The notes beneath the pieces are model-generated. The model was not told the DNA's origin. It saw only the letters and a list, made by a program, of their open reading frames with translations, and did not search any database. Shown here piece by piece: positions 54,106-64,000 of a stretch of 64,000 bases of DNA. The DNA lies in assembly GCA_002197995.1 (NCBI GenBank), contig NGZR01000005.1, positions 4,340,001 through 4,404,000 on the forward strand. The letters run 5' to 3'. Within the stretch, counting starts at the first letter, position 1; each line of letters begins with the position of its first letter. The position numbers were made by a program, and so were the translations under genes. Source of the stretch: Gaeumannomyces sp. JS-464. Lineage: Eukaryota > Ascomycota > Sordariomycetes > Magnaporthales > Magnaporthaceae.

Positions 54106-56109
54106 AACAAATATACTATTATTAGTTATACTGCCGTTATGTTTGTAAAAACCTCGGTGCTTTTGCTGTTTTATATATATGTAAAAACCTTTAAACTCGT
54201 TTCCGGGTACGGACCGCATTCGGCTTGGTAGTTTGGAAATAAAAACCATATTTGCTTTTCGTATACGGTTTTTGCTATATTAAATAATAGTGCCGTTTGT
54301 TTAATTCCTACGATTGCTTTTAAAAGTTTTATCGCGGAAACGTTTTTATAATTAATAGTAACAATAAAAAAGTACGCAAAGGAAAAACTGTAAAAAATGC
54401 ATATTGCGCTTAAGTAGCGCTCCGGTATCGGGTTTTCTCTTTTTATAGTAATGTTAATAATAGTAGTATTAATTCGGTTGGTTACGGCGGCTTAATTATC
54501 CGCGTTCGAAGTTTTCGGTCCCGTTTTAATGTTTAATCGCGTGGTTATTCCGTAAAGTTCGAAGGTTGTGGTTAATTTCGGGTAATTCGACGTAATTGTA
54601 TTATTCGTTTTCGAAAGTAACGCTATTTGTATCGTGTTTTCCGGTTATGCTTTTATTTCTTTCCGGGTGCGGGTTTCCATCGTTTTTTCCTTTTTTATTT
54701 CCAAAGGTTTTTGCTTTTTTTTTCGCCCTTTTTTAATTTTTTTATTACAACTTTTAATTTTTTTTTCCTACTTTTGCTTTTAGTTTTCGCGCATTTTGCC
54801 GCCCGCGCTTTTACACCTGCCTTTTCGCGCTTCGTTCCTTTTCCGGCTTTTGTTTTCCGTTAACGAAATATCGAAAAAAATGGGTAAAAATGGAAATAAT
54901 TAGTTTAGTCGGTTCCTTTCCGGTTACGGCTCGCATATAAAGTGTTAACGTCGGTCCACTTTTCCTTCCCCTCGTTTTTTAATAAAATATTTTCGTTTAG
55001 CGTTTTATAATTATTTATGGTTCGGTTTTTTTCCGGTTTAGTAACGTTTTTTTTTTTTTTTTTTGCGCGTTTTCCTTTTACCTTTTTCGCTGCTTTAAAA
55101 TCCATTAGTTTTTTAATTTTAAATATTATGCGTGTTGCTTTTTTAAATAGTGTGTTTTTTATTTCCTATAATTCGAAATATGCTTTTCGGCTATCCGCTT
55201 ATGCTATCCCGGTGCCATTTCGCTATTTGTTTTAGCGAATGCATTAGGTTAGCACGTGCTATGCTATTTCCTTTTATCCGTTGCCGCATTCGCATAGCGG
55301 CGTTACCGCGGTCGGGTACGTTTTTGCTAAATAGGAAAGCATTTAAACCCAGCTTTTCCGTTTTAATTTAAATTGCTATTAAGCTATATGCTTTTGGCAT
55401 TTTTTCGTAATATTTAACCATTTCCTCCGTAAATAGGAGGTTATTCGCTAAACACGCGATTTTATACCGGTTTGCTTTTTTTACCGCTTTCGTCGAACTA
55501 GTAACTTTTAACTTCCACTTTATTATTACGTTAAAATTTTAGCGTTTCGCGTGTTTATATTTGGATTTTTTTTCGTTTTCGCGGGGAATTAATTTGCGTT
55601 TCGGTTCCGGGGTTATTTTAAATCGGTTTTAACGTTCCGCTTATCTTTTTTTTATTTGGCCGTTTTAAAAGTGTGGTTTTTTACTCCGTTCCCGGTATTT
55701 TAACCTTTTAAATCGGCCCGTTATTTTCGTTATCGCTTTGTTAATCCGCTATATTATTTTAATTTCCAGCCATTTATTTTTTATATTAATTACCTTTTTA
55801 TTTAAATATAAATTTAAAAGTGGCACGTAAGTTTTTATTTTTAAATAAGTTAATAACGTCGCTTTATATATTTCGGCTACTATTTTAAAGCATATTCGCT
55901 ATTCTTTTACTAACTTTTTAATTGCGCTTTAAAGCCGCTTTCGTGGTTTAGTTAAAAAGTGGTATGCTACGGCTTTATACGCTATCGCGCTTTTGCATAC
56001 TATTACGTATAATTATTTCGCTTTAGCGAAGCTGCTTTTTTACGTTACCGTTGCGAATTTTATTATCGCTAGTTATTATTTTTCCTATTTGCTTTTCGTT
56101 TATTTGGTA
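54106..56109 (-). pseudogene. LINE L1, 3' part of ORF2 and 3' region
   Basis: Minus strand. Near 55,950-55,800 it has the conserved post-RT stretch of Tad1-type LINEs (AEIYKATLLTYLKIKTYVPL, corresponding to GAYKATP---LE-E---PPL). Near 55,350 it has GLNAFLFSKNVPDRGNAAMR (a C-terminal motif in which the expected Cys residues are mostly lost). A poly-Lys tail KGKRAKKKKKN lies near 55,050. The last 750 bp (54,106-54,860) recur at 62,795-63,635. Joined to 57,972 onward once pogo copy C5 is removed. Confidence 0.75.
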
Positions 56110-57971
56110 ACGTGGTTTATAAGCGAGTGGGCTACATAAGCGAATGGGCCACAACATTTTAACCTTTGGTTAATCGACGCGCATGCCAACTTAATAACGT
56201 TAGGAATTTATTTAAACTATTCGGAATTGTATATATCGAACATTTTTACTTTTTTTTAACAAATGCGCGCATTATGTTCGGTTTTGCCGTAAATGCTATA
56301 TCGCCGACAAGTTATCGTCGTCCTCCTTTTTTAACCCCCATAATCGCGCATTTTTTGTTATAGCTACCCATTTAGGTTTTGCTAGTCCAAAACATTTCGT
56401 ATCTTTTTAACAGTATATAACCCTTTTTGTTAAACACGTGTTTTTTTGGCCTTTCGGCGTTTGTTTAATGCTTCGTTCGCTTTGCGTAGCGAAGCAACTT
56501 CGGCTTTAAAAAAAGCCACTTAATGCATTATTAAACTCGTTCTTTTCGCAAGCTGGTTTACAACCGCTAGCATAAGTAACGGAAAGCTGCTTCGGTAATT
56601 AGAAATCCAAGTTTTAATATGTTCGGATTGCGAAGTTGCGTTTTTAACTGTTTAAAGCGTTTTAAAAGTCCAAGGTTCGGCGTCGCTTAAAAGCTTTTTC
56701 GGGGGAGTTAAAGTTCGTAACCTTACATTTAGCTTTTTTAAAACCGAATCCGGATTAAAAAGAGCAAGGCTAGCTTTTTAAAAACCTTTTTAAATATTTC
56801 TTTCGGTTATAAAGTTAAAAAATGCCGTTTTAAACGCCGAAAGGAACTCGACCTTAATTACGTGGCTAACGTGTAACCTTATTAAGTTTTCGATTTTTCG
56901 ACCGTACGCTTTTTTTAACGGGTTAAAACATTTAACGTTAAGCGGCTAAAAAAAGTAAAACGAATGCGAAAGCATGCAAAGCGTAATAATGTTATATTTT
57001 TAGCAATAAAGCTCGAAATCCGTCGAGTGGTAACTTTCGTAGCCGTTTAGCATTAACAAACGATAAGGGCTTTTTATGCGCGATATTATATATTTATCGA
57101 AATGCTAAATCCATTTTAGGCCGAGCTCGTTCGTAGTTCACCCGTTAACACTTGTTAAAATAACCTAATCGCGTGGAAAGCCGGTTTTCGAATACCAGTT
57201 AGCCAAATGGTATTGCCTTTTAACGATAATAAAAAAAAGGATTGCTTAACCGCAACAATTAACCTTTTAAATAATTATAGCCCATTCCCGGTTGCTAAGC
57301 TAAATTAGCTTTGCTTTACTACGGCTTTCCAATGTTGTAATAATTATAACGGCGGCGATTATGCCTATAAGGAAACCGGTTTCGTTAAAATTGTAAATGT
57401 CGTTATTTAAAATGCCATATTTGGCTATAATGTTCCGTATAAGGTCGAATTAGGTAAAAACGAGCTTGGGATTTTCGCATTTGGCCTTTTAATAATCGTA
57501 TTTTCGAATCCAGCGTATGCCGAGCTTTGCGCGGCGTTTAACGAAGTTCGTAACTTAGCATTTACCGACGACGCCCGCGTCGCGTTCGGCGAGCAGTTGG
57601 TTAGCCATATTTTTAACACTAAAAGGCCGGGGAGGAAATGCGCGGGAATCCAGCTTAAATATATATTTAACAAGCGCTTTTTTTTTCGAATTCCGTTAAT
57701 TTTCGAAAATTGGGCATAGTGTCGCGTTAAACAGGTTGGCCGCGCTTCCAACGCGCTAAAATCGATCTCGCGACCGAATAAATCTTTGCAGCTTTCCGAA
57801 TGCTTAGTTTTAGGTTGGATTGCAAAGCCCGAAAGGCAAAAATTACCCGGCTTTCGTCGTTTCCCGTTAATATTGTTGTTAATAAAGGAATTGGTCGCGA
57901 GAGAAAAAGCGTCGCGTGGTTGCGTGTCGTGGCCCACTCGCTTATGTGGCTTACTCGCTTATAAACCACGT
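56110..57971 (-). mobile_element. Fot1/pogo copy C5 inside LINE L1
   Basis: 1,862 bp, ends ACGTGGTTTATAAGCGAGTG and CACTCGCTTATAAACCACGT, TA on both sides. Minus-strand transposase: the psq helix-turn-helix SNLKLSIRKAAKIYSVARSI lies at 57,735-57,795, and the DDE core follows to the left. A short segment near 56,480-56,560 differs from C1 and looks locally rearranged. LINE ORF2 continues on both sides. Confidence 0.93.
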
Positions 57972-57973
57972 TA

Positions 57974-60340
57974 TAAGCTTTAAAGTTTAATTTATAATCC
58001 AGTTAAATTTCGAAAAATTTCGCCGTTAACGATAGTTATAAGTGGGTGGTTTCGGTACGGACCCGGGTTTGGTTTAAAGCTTTAGTAAAATGTAATAGCT
58101 TAGTTTTTAATGCGTTAAATGTTATTTTTGTTGTTTTTGCTTACGTTTGGCATACGTTTTAAGCTTTTTCCAATAGTTGTGCCGTTTTCGCTATGGTGCC
58201 TTTTATTGCTAAAAGGTTAATATCGTCGGCGAAATTAACCATTGTTATTTTTGGGATTTTTTCCAGCTTATCGTATAATAACGCGATATAAAAGATAAAT
58301 AATATAAGTAATAATAATAATTTTTGCAGGATTTTTGCAATTATTGGTATTAGCGCTAACGTATTTCCGTCGAATTAAAACCGAGCCGTTTTATTTATAA
58401 GCTAGTTTTTAATTTATTTAACTATTTTTAATAAAAATCCCTGCTTTCGTATTATATTAAGCAGTTTAATATAGGTTAACATTATTAAATGCTTTTAATA
58501 GGTCGAATTGCAATAGCGAGGTTATAACGCCGTAATTTTACGCTATTATTACTATATTTATTACTTATTTAATAGCGAATTCGGTATTGCGTTTTTTTTA
58601 TTACCCATTTATCCTTCCGGTAGGAATCCCTTTTTTTCCGCTTTATTAGCAATTCGTTTTCCTATTATAACTTTTATAACTTTGGAAATAAACGAAAAAA
58701 GTGCGATCGGTTTCCATTTTTCCGCTATTTTCTTATTTTTTATACATTTGCTTAGCTTTAATAGCACTATTGTAAATGCGTTTTAAAAACGTTTTAAAAA
58801 ATATTCGAGGTTGAAATTAGCGTTAGCTATTTTAAATATAGTTTTTTTAATATAGTTAGCCGCATGCTTTTAAAAATCCGTTTAATAAGTTATCCGCTTT
58901 TAGGGCTTTTAATTTTGCGTTTTTTTTAAGGCCGTTAATACGTCGCCGCTTTCCGGGTTTATTATATGTTTTATTAAAAACGCGTAATAAAACGTATTGT
59001 TATTAAACGTGGTATTTGTAATATCGGTTAAATCCGTTTCCGGGCTAGGGTAAAACTTAACCGCTAAAACTATTGCTTTATTTACGTAAGTATTGGCTAG
59101 TTCCTAATTGCCGTTTCTTAATCGGTATAAATCTGGTAGTTTAGTTAAATTTCGTTTTTTATAATTGCGTAATTTCGCCCACCGTTTTACGTTCCAAAAG
59201 GTGGCTTTTTTTTTATTTTTAATGCTTTTTTAATAAACCTTTTCCAATGCGCGTTAACCGCTTTCCTTTTTTCCTTTATAAAAGCTTTATCCGCTACTTT
59301 TAATTCGTTATAACTGTTTTATGTTTTTAATTTTATATATGCGCGCCGGCACCTCCTTGTTTTTTTAGCGAGTTTAGTAAATTTTAAATTTTAATACGGT
59401 GCTAGTTTAAAGCTGGTTAATAATTTCCTCCTTAATATTAGCTTGTTAACGATTAAAGTTAGCTGGTTTATTAATGCGTTTATTTAATTATCGATATTTT
59501 CCGGTATTTCCATATTTTTAATTTCGATATGCTATATAGCCAATTGCAATGCCTTTTTTTGGTCGTTTTTTATATTAGTGTTTACTTTTTTCCATACTTA
59601 TTTTTCGGCGGTTTTTTACTAAAACGGCTTCGTTTCGGTATTAACCAGAATTATTTAAAAGTGGTAATTCGATCTTTTTATTTCGTCGTTTTTACTTTCG
59701 TATTTTACGGTTAACGCGTTAAATACTTATATATAATCGATTATGCTTTTTCGTTTACTAAATCTTTTTTTCGTTACCTTTTTATAAAGTATTGCAAATT
59801 CGAGTTTTTACCGGTGCGTTAACGATAGTAATATGTTTGTTTTTTCGTTTCGTTTATTATAAACGTTTTATATAAAATGGTGCATATTAAAATCCTTTAT
59901 AAGCACGGCGTGGTATTATAATAACTGCGTTTCGATTTTTATTAATAACGTGTGTTATTTTCCTAATGCTTTTAAATCCGGCGAATATATCGAATAAATA
60001 TCGATTTTTCCTAATAAGGTTTATAATGTTATTGCTGCCTAATCGTATTCGTTTCGGCTTTTTTACGATGCGAGGTTTAACCGTTAATAAACGTATAATG
60101 CTGCGTTTAAGCGGTTATCGGCTTAATAATAAATTACTTTATATTTGCATTTTGCTAATTTTTTTAGGTTTTTATATCGGTCCAATTCCGGCTTTTATAT
60201 AGCTATTATATCGTATTTTTTCCTGTTAAATAGCGGGATATTTCCTTTTCCGCTCCCTTTTCTTATATTCCAATACAATATCGAAATTACTATGCGGGTT
60301 TTTTTGGGCTTTTTAATGCGTTTTACGGGTTAGTGCTGTT
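57974..60340 (-). pseudogene. LINE L1 ORF2: endonuclease and reverse transcriptase
   Basis: Minus strand, Tad1-like. EEP endonuclease at about 60,300-59,880: ILYWNIRKGSGKGNIPL, DIIAI-KPELDRYKN, IYSIYSPDLKALGK and AVLIKDFNMHHF, i.e. N, E-region, Y and DFN-HH blocks. RT at about 59,100-58,100: YIKLLNIIRKQGFLL, LPIIAKILQKLL with ILFIFYIALLYDKLE, and VNFADDINLLAIKG with an intact FADD at about 58,218-58,232. Then NALKTKLLHFTKAL and RVRTETTHL. Stops are RIP-type; ORF2 is cut by pogo copy C5. Confidence 0.88.
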
Positions 60341-60349
60341 TATTATCGG

Positions 60350-61860
60350 TAGCGGTTCGGAAAAAGGGGGAGGGCGGGGGGGGGGGGGTTTATCGGGGCT
60401 ATTATTTTTTCGGCTTCCTCGCGTATTTGCTCGTTTGCCGTAACGAGGGGTTTAACTAGCGGGGAGCTTGTTTTAAAAGCGAAATGTGTTATAAGTAAAA
60501 AAGGCGGCCGTATATCGGTTCGGCTTTTAAATAATTGTAAATCTTTGCGGGGTTTGCTAATTAATTAGCGTTTTAAAATTCGGGTTAATAAATTATTATC
60601 CGAGTTTAAATTATTCCTTCGTTTTTTGCTAAAGCTTGTTAGCTTTTCGGTTCCAAAAGGTTAACGGGCTTGGAAAATAAGGAAAATAACGTTTTTTATT
60701 AGTTTATAAACTGCGCTTTTTAGCATAAACCTTTTCGGTCGGTTTTAATATACTTTTTTTGCTTTTCCTATAACGCGTTATGCCATTTCGCATTCCCGGT
60801 AAAAAGCCGGGTGCGGTTTATTGCAATTTATGCATTTAAATGTGGCTTTTTAATGTTAATAGTAAGCGTTACATTAGTATTTTCCTTTTTAATGTTTCGG
60901 TTTTTCGTAATACGGGCATTAGTTCGGTTTAATGCAAAACTTTTAACGGTATCCCCATTTAAAATAGTTATAACATTGGTTAATTTTAACGTTTAATATA
61001 AATGGCTTGCAATTATAAATTACTGCTTTTATTATAAATTTTCGTTTGCATGCTTAGTCCGTTACCGTTATTAATTTAATACGGGCTAATATTATAACAT
61101 ATTCGTAAAAGGTTTAGGCCGGCTATATATATATAAACTTAATTTTTGCGTTTTGGTTTTCGGCGTTTAAACTTTTAATAAATGCGTTTGGGTTTTTTAA
61201 AAGTGCTTCCTATTTAAAACTTCGAATTACCACGTCGTATATTCGCATTTAAATCGTTACCTAATTGCCGAATACTTTTTTCACCTAATCTTTTTTTTTC
61301 TTATGTTTTTTTGCGTTTATTTAAAAGCATATTACTACGTTTTCGCTTTAAAATCGTTTCGTTACCCGTATTATCGTACTTAGTTAGTTATTTAACGTTT
61401 GTAAAATGTTTATCGTTAATCGCTTTTTAATTGCTTTTAAAGGTTTTTTTACGTTTACGACAATTTTTCGTTCGATTTTCGACGGTATAAATCGGGGTAA
61501 GGGTTGCGCCGTATTTAAATGCTGTTAACGTAATTAAATCGACTCGGTTTCGCCCGGTATTCGGGCTGGCAAGCCCGTGGCTAATGCAATAGCATAGGAC
61601 TTTTTAATACTAGCTAATGCTTTTTTAACTTCCTCGAATATTTTTGCTTTAAACTTTTGCAGCGTGTCGTTAATTACTGGTCTTTTTGCGGCGGTTTTAC
61701 GCTGGCGAGCCGCTTTCGCGTCGATCCCTCGCTTCGTTAATTCCGACATTAGTTGCAAAATTTTCAGTAACTTTTTATTAATTACAAAAGGCTTTAGCTT
61801 ATTAATAATCTCTTTTTTTTTTTTTTTTAGCGGCTGCGCGCCGGTTTCGTATCGGTATCG
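60350..61860 (-). pseudogene. LINE L1 ORF1 with zinc knuckle and polyproline tract
   Basis: Minus strand. N-terminal basic helix-rich piece MQLMSELTKRGIDAKAARQR at 61,758-61,700, open for 74 codons. CCHC-like CINCNKPHPAFYREC at about 60,840-60,795, as expected for the nucleic-acid-binding gag-like ORF1 of Tad1 elements. Near the end a run of G on the plus strand (60,377-60,390) encodes PPPPP, followed by SPFSEPLP. The 5' limit of the element is unclear; it meets a gypsy fragment near 61,870. Confidence 0.7.
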
Positions 61861-61869
61861 CTATTTCCC

Positions 61870-62790
61870 CGCGTGTTCGAAAACGCGTTAAAAGGATCCA
61901 CCGTCGTAGCGTGCCGATTAGCCGCGAGCTTAAAATCGATCGCTATCGATTTTTAGCCCGCGCCGTTAGCGCGCGCACGATGCGGCATCGATTCGGGGTC
62001 GAGTCGGCTGCGAAAAGTTCGATTTTAGCGTCGGAATTGGATTATTTGGAAGGGCTAACCGGCTACGCGTTTTTAAAGTCGCTGCAGCTTTTTTGCATTA
62101 ATAAATATACGATTATCCAAAATGGAAAGCAATTAAAACGATTAAACTAATATTAAAAAACGGCTCGCGAATATTTCGAAAAAATATACAAATACGAAAA
62201 GTTATTTAAAAAAAACCTAAAAACGGTACTTCCTAAATATAAACCGTTCGATTTGGAAATTAAATTTAAATTAAAAACGTAATTTAAATACCAAAAGCTG
62301 TATTAATTTAACCTTTAATAATAAAAAGTGCTAAAAAAACAAACTAGGAAAAAACCTGCGGAAAAGGCATATTAAACTTTCCAATTTTTTAATAAAACAC
62401 GAAATTTTATAAAAAAAAAAAAAAGAAAATAAAACGAAGCGAATATATATCGATTACTAATTATTAAATAAAATTACGGTTAAAAATCGATAATTTTTGC
62501 CTTTTATTAACGAATTACGAAATAAGTTTAGCAAAGCCTAGTATTTTACGATTTTAAACTTACGAAAAGCTTATAGTTTAATATAAATTAAAAAAAGCTA
62601 AAAGTGGTTTACGGCTTTTAAAATAAAGCTTAAATGCTACGAATTTTTAGTAATAACCTTCGGGCTTACTAATGCGTTAACTACGTTTTAAAAAATAATT
62701 AACCATATATTACGCGAATATTTTAACATTTTTGCTTTCGCGTATTTGGATAATATTTTAATTTTTTCGAAAACGTTGGAAAACTATAAA
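61870..62790 (+). pseudogene. Ty3/gypsy RT fragment, separate family (F)
   Basis: Plus strand: a segment like LPKYKPFDLEIKFKLKT near 62,230, KTRNF-like basic part, then KSGLRLLK and CYEFLVITFGLTNALTTF near 62,640. FAYLDNILIFSKTLENYKQ follows, with YLDN at 62,743-62,754 (YLDD with Asp>Asn). These are RT motifs in standard order; the fragment ends abruptly at 62,790 at the LINE copy. The preceding open stretch 61,911-62,150 (MRHRFGVESAAKSSIL) may be upstream pol or unrelated. Confidence 0.8.
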
Positions 62791-62794
62791 CAAT

Positions 62795-63635
62795 ATATAT
62801 ATTATTATTAGTTATATTGCCGTTATATTTGTAAAAACCTCGGTGCTTTTGCTGTTTTATATACATGTAAAAACCTTTAAACTCGTTTCCGAATGCGGAC
62901 CGCATCCGGCTTAGTGGCTTGGAAATAAAAACCATATTTGCTTTTCGTATACGGTTTTTGCTATATTAAACAGTAATGCCGTTTGCTTAATTCCTGCGAT
63001 TGCTTTTACAAGTTTTATCGCGAAAACGTTTTTATAATTAATAGTAACAATAGGAAAATACGCAAAGGAAAAACTGTAAAAAATGCATATTGCGTTTAAA
63101 TAGCGCTCCGGTGTCGGATTTTCTCTTTTTGTAATAATGTTAATAATGGTGGTATTGGTTCGGTTAATTGCGGCGACCTAATTATCCGCGTTCGAGGTTT
63201 TTCGGTCCCGCTTTAATGCCTAATCGCGTGGCTGCTCCGTAAAATTTAAAAGTCGTGGTTAATATCGGGTAACTCGACGTAATTATATTATTCGCTTCCG
63301 GAGGTAACGCTCCGGTTACGGATTGTTTCCTCGCTTATAGCGCGTATTTAATCTTTTTATTGGTTTGCCGTTTTCGTAATTATATTGCTTTTGCCTTATT
63401 TGTGTTATACTTTCCGGTTATGCTTTTATTTCCTTTCGGGTGCGGGTTTTTACCGTTTTTTCCCCTTTTGCCTTTAATGGTTTTTACTCTTTTTTTCGCT
63501 TTTTTTAAATTTTTTATTATAACTTTTAATCTTTTTTCCCACTTTTACTTCCAGTTTTCGCGCATTTTCCCGCCCGCGTTTTTACATTTACCCTCCCGCG
63601 CTTCGTTCCTTTTCCGGCTTTTATTTTTTTACATT
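62795..63635 (-). mobile_element. 5'-truncated LINE copy (L2), 3' region only
   Basis: Matches 54,106-54,860 of L1 in the same orientation over its whole length, with similar RIP. On the minus strand both keep MVFISK-SRMR near the same place. L1 continues beyond the match on the 5' side, but L2 stops at about 63,635. This is what incomplete reverse transcription of a LINE leaves. Alternatively the shared block is an independent short repeat. Confidence 0.6.
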
Positions 63636-63639
63636 ATAG

Positions 63640-63980
63640 CTCCCAAAAATAAAATTCCCCGTTTTCCTCGCGGCGGCGCGCGCGGTAATGCGCGCGGCGG
63701 CCATAGCGGCAGCGGTAGTGGTAGCAGCCTTACGCTTACTCCTCCTCGTAGCGATCGCAACGAGCACCCATTTTCCAGCTTTAACGATAACGACGACTTC
63801 GAGGCCGGCGTTGCTTTAAACCCCCGCGTTAAAGCTGTAAGTGCGGTTTTGCACCGTTTCGTTTCCTATTTTTTTGCTAATCTTTTTTTTTTTTCTTTTA
63901 GCTTTACCGTTTATACTACTAAAAGAAGTATAAGGCGGCGATCGTTATTTTTTCGGGTTATATTTTTTACAACTCGATAA
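63640..63980 (+). pseudogene. Gly/Arg/Ser-rich N-terminal reading frame, unknown, GC-rich
   Basis: After TTTACATTATAG the plus strand reads APKNKIPRFPRGGARGNARG, then GGHSGSGSGSSLTLTPPRSD, RNEHPFSSFNDNDDFEAGV and LNPRVKAVSAVLHRF, followed by a hydrophobic AT-rich stretch to a stop at 63,980. The codon before APK is ATA, which may be an ATG changed by G>A. Low-complexity basic start followed by an ordered part looks like the beginning of a gag or ORF1 protein. It runs to the edge of the window, so no more can be said. Confidence 0.4.
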
Positions 63981-64000
63981 TGTATATTTCCCGTATCGTT

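Noticed and set aside
54627..54863. Plus-strand Phe/Leu-rich frame resembling a membrane protein
   Set aside because: Complement of a Lys-rich LINE region on the minus strand. The apparent hydrophobicity follows from TTT/CTT complements of AAA/AAG.
60377..60390. G-run as a possible G-quadruplex regulatory site
   Set aside because: It is a single run, not four, and on the minus strand it reads as proline codons within LINE ORF1.

Overview
The window comes from a filamentous ascomycete (Pezizomycotina). It is an AT-rich transposon graveyard mutated by repeat-induced point mutation (RIP) around one small gene island. Three things support RIP. CpA and TpG are depleted while TpA is enriched and CpG is kept. 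Nearly all stops inside recognisable transposon frames are TAA or TAG where Gln (CAA/CAG) or Trp (TGG) is expected. Copies of the same element differ mainly by C>T and G>A. Fot1/pogo transposases, Tad1-like LINEs and Ty3/gypsy chromoviruses are all typical residents of such genomes. No bacterial gene, rRNA, tRNA or CRISPR was seen.

Layout from the left. 1-910: 5' end of a Ty3-type element (family B, minus strand), broken by a solo LTR of family A and sitting in a pogo terminus. 1,056-8,333: full-length Ty3-type element D1 (minus) with 5-bp target duplications and a solo LTR-B inside. 8,436-10,727: a foldback MITE split by a complete Fot1/pogo copy. 10,730-21,883: one LINE (H, minus) cut into three by a short gag-only LTR element (E) and by a full-length Ty3 chromovirus (A1). 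21,884-28,566: an LTR-like block, an internally deleted D copy joined to half a pogo element, and another pogo copy.

29,072-about 31,980 is a sharply bounded, GC-balanced, unmutated island. It holds one multi-exon Zn2Cys6 transcription-factor gene with no in-frame stops in the inferred spliced model. It is the only apparently functional gene in the window.

32,174-64,000 returns to RIPed elements: a D 5' fragment, a pogo fragment interrupted by the second full-length chromovirus A2 (33,299-40,233), a long D copy (42,117-49,124) carrying a solo LTR, family B LTR plus gag, pogo copies at 51,979 and 56,110, a LINE (L1) from about 54.1 to 61.9 kb, a gypsy RT fragment, and a truncated LINE end next to a GC-rich reading frame at the right edge.

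The transposon genes are all broken, so the elements can only act as RIP and heterochromatin substrate. Coordinates of LTRs, terminal inverted repeats and duplications were read directly. Domain limits inside decayed frames are approximate. The most unusual observation is a Cys- and Arg-rich reading frame, antisense to pol, in the 3' regions of both chromovirus copies A1 and A2.
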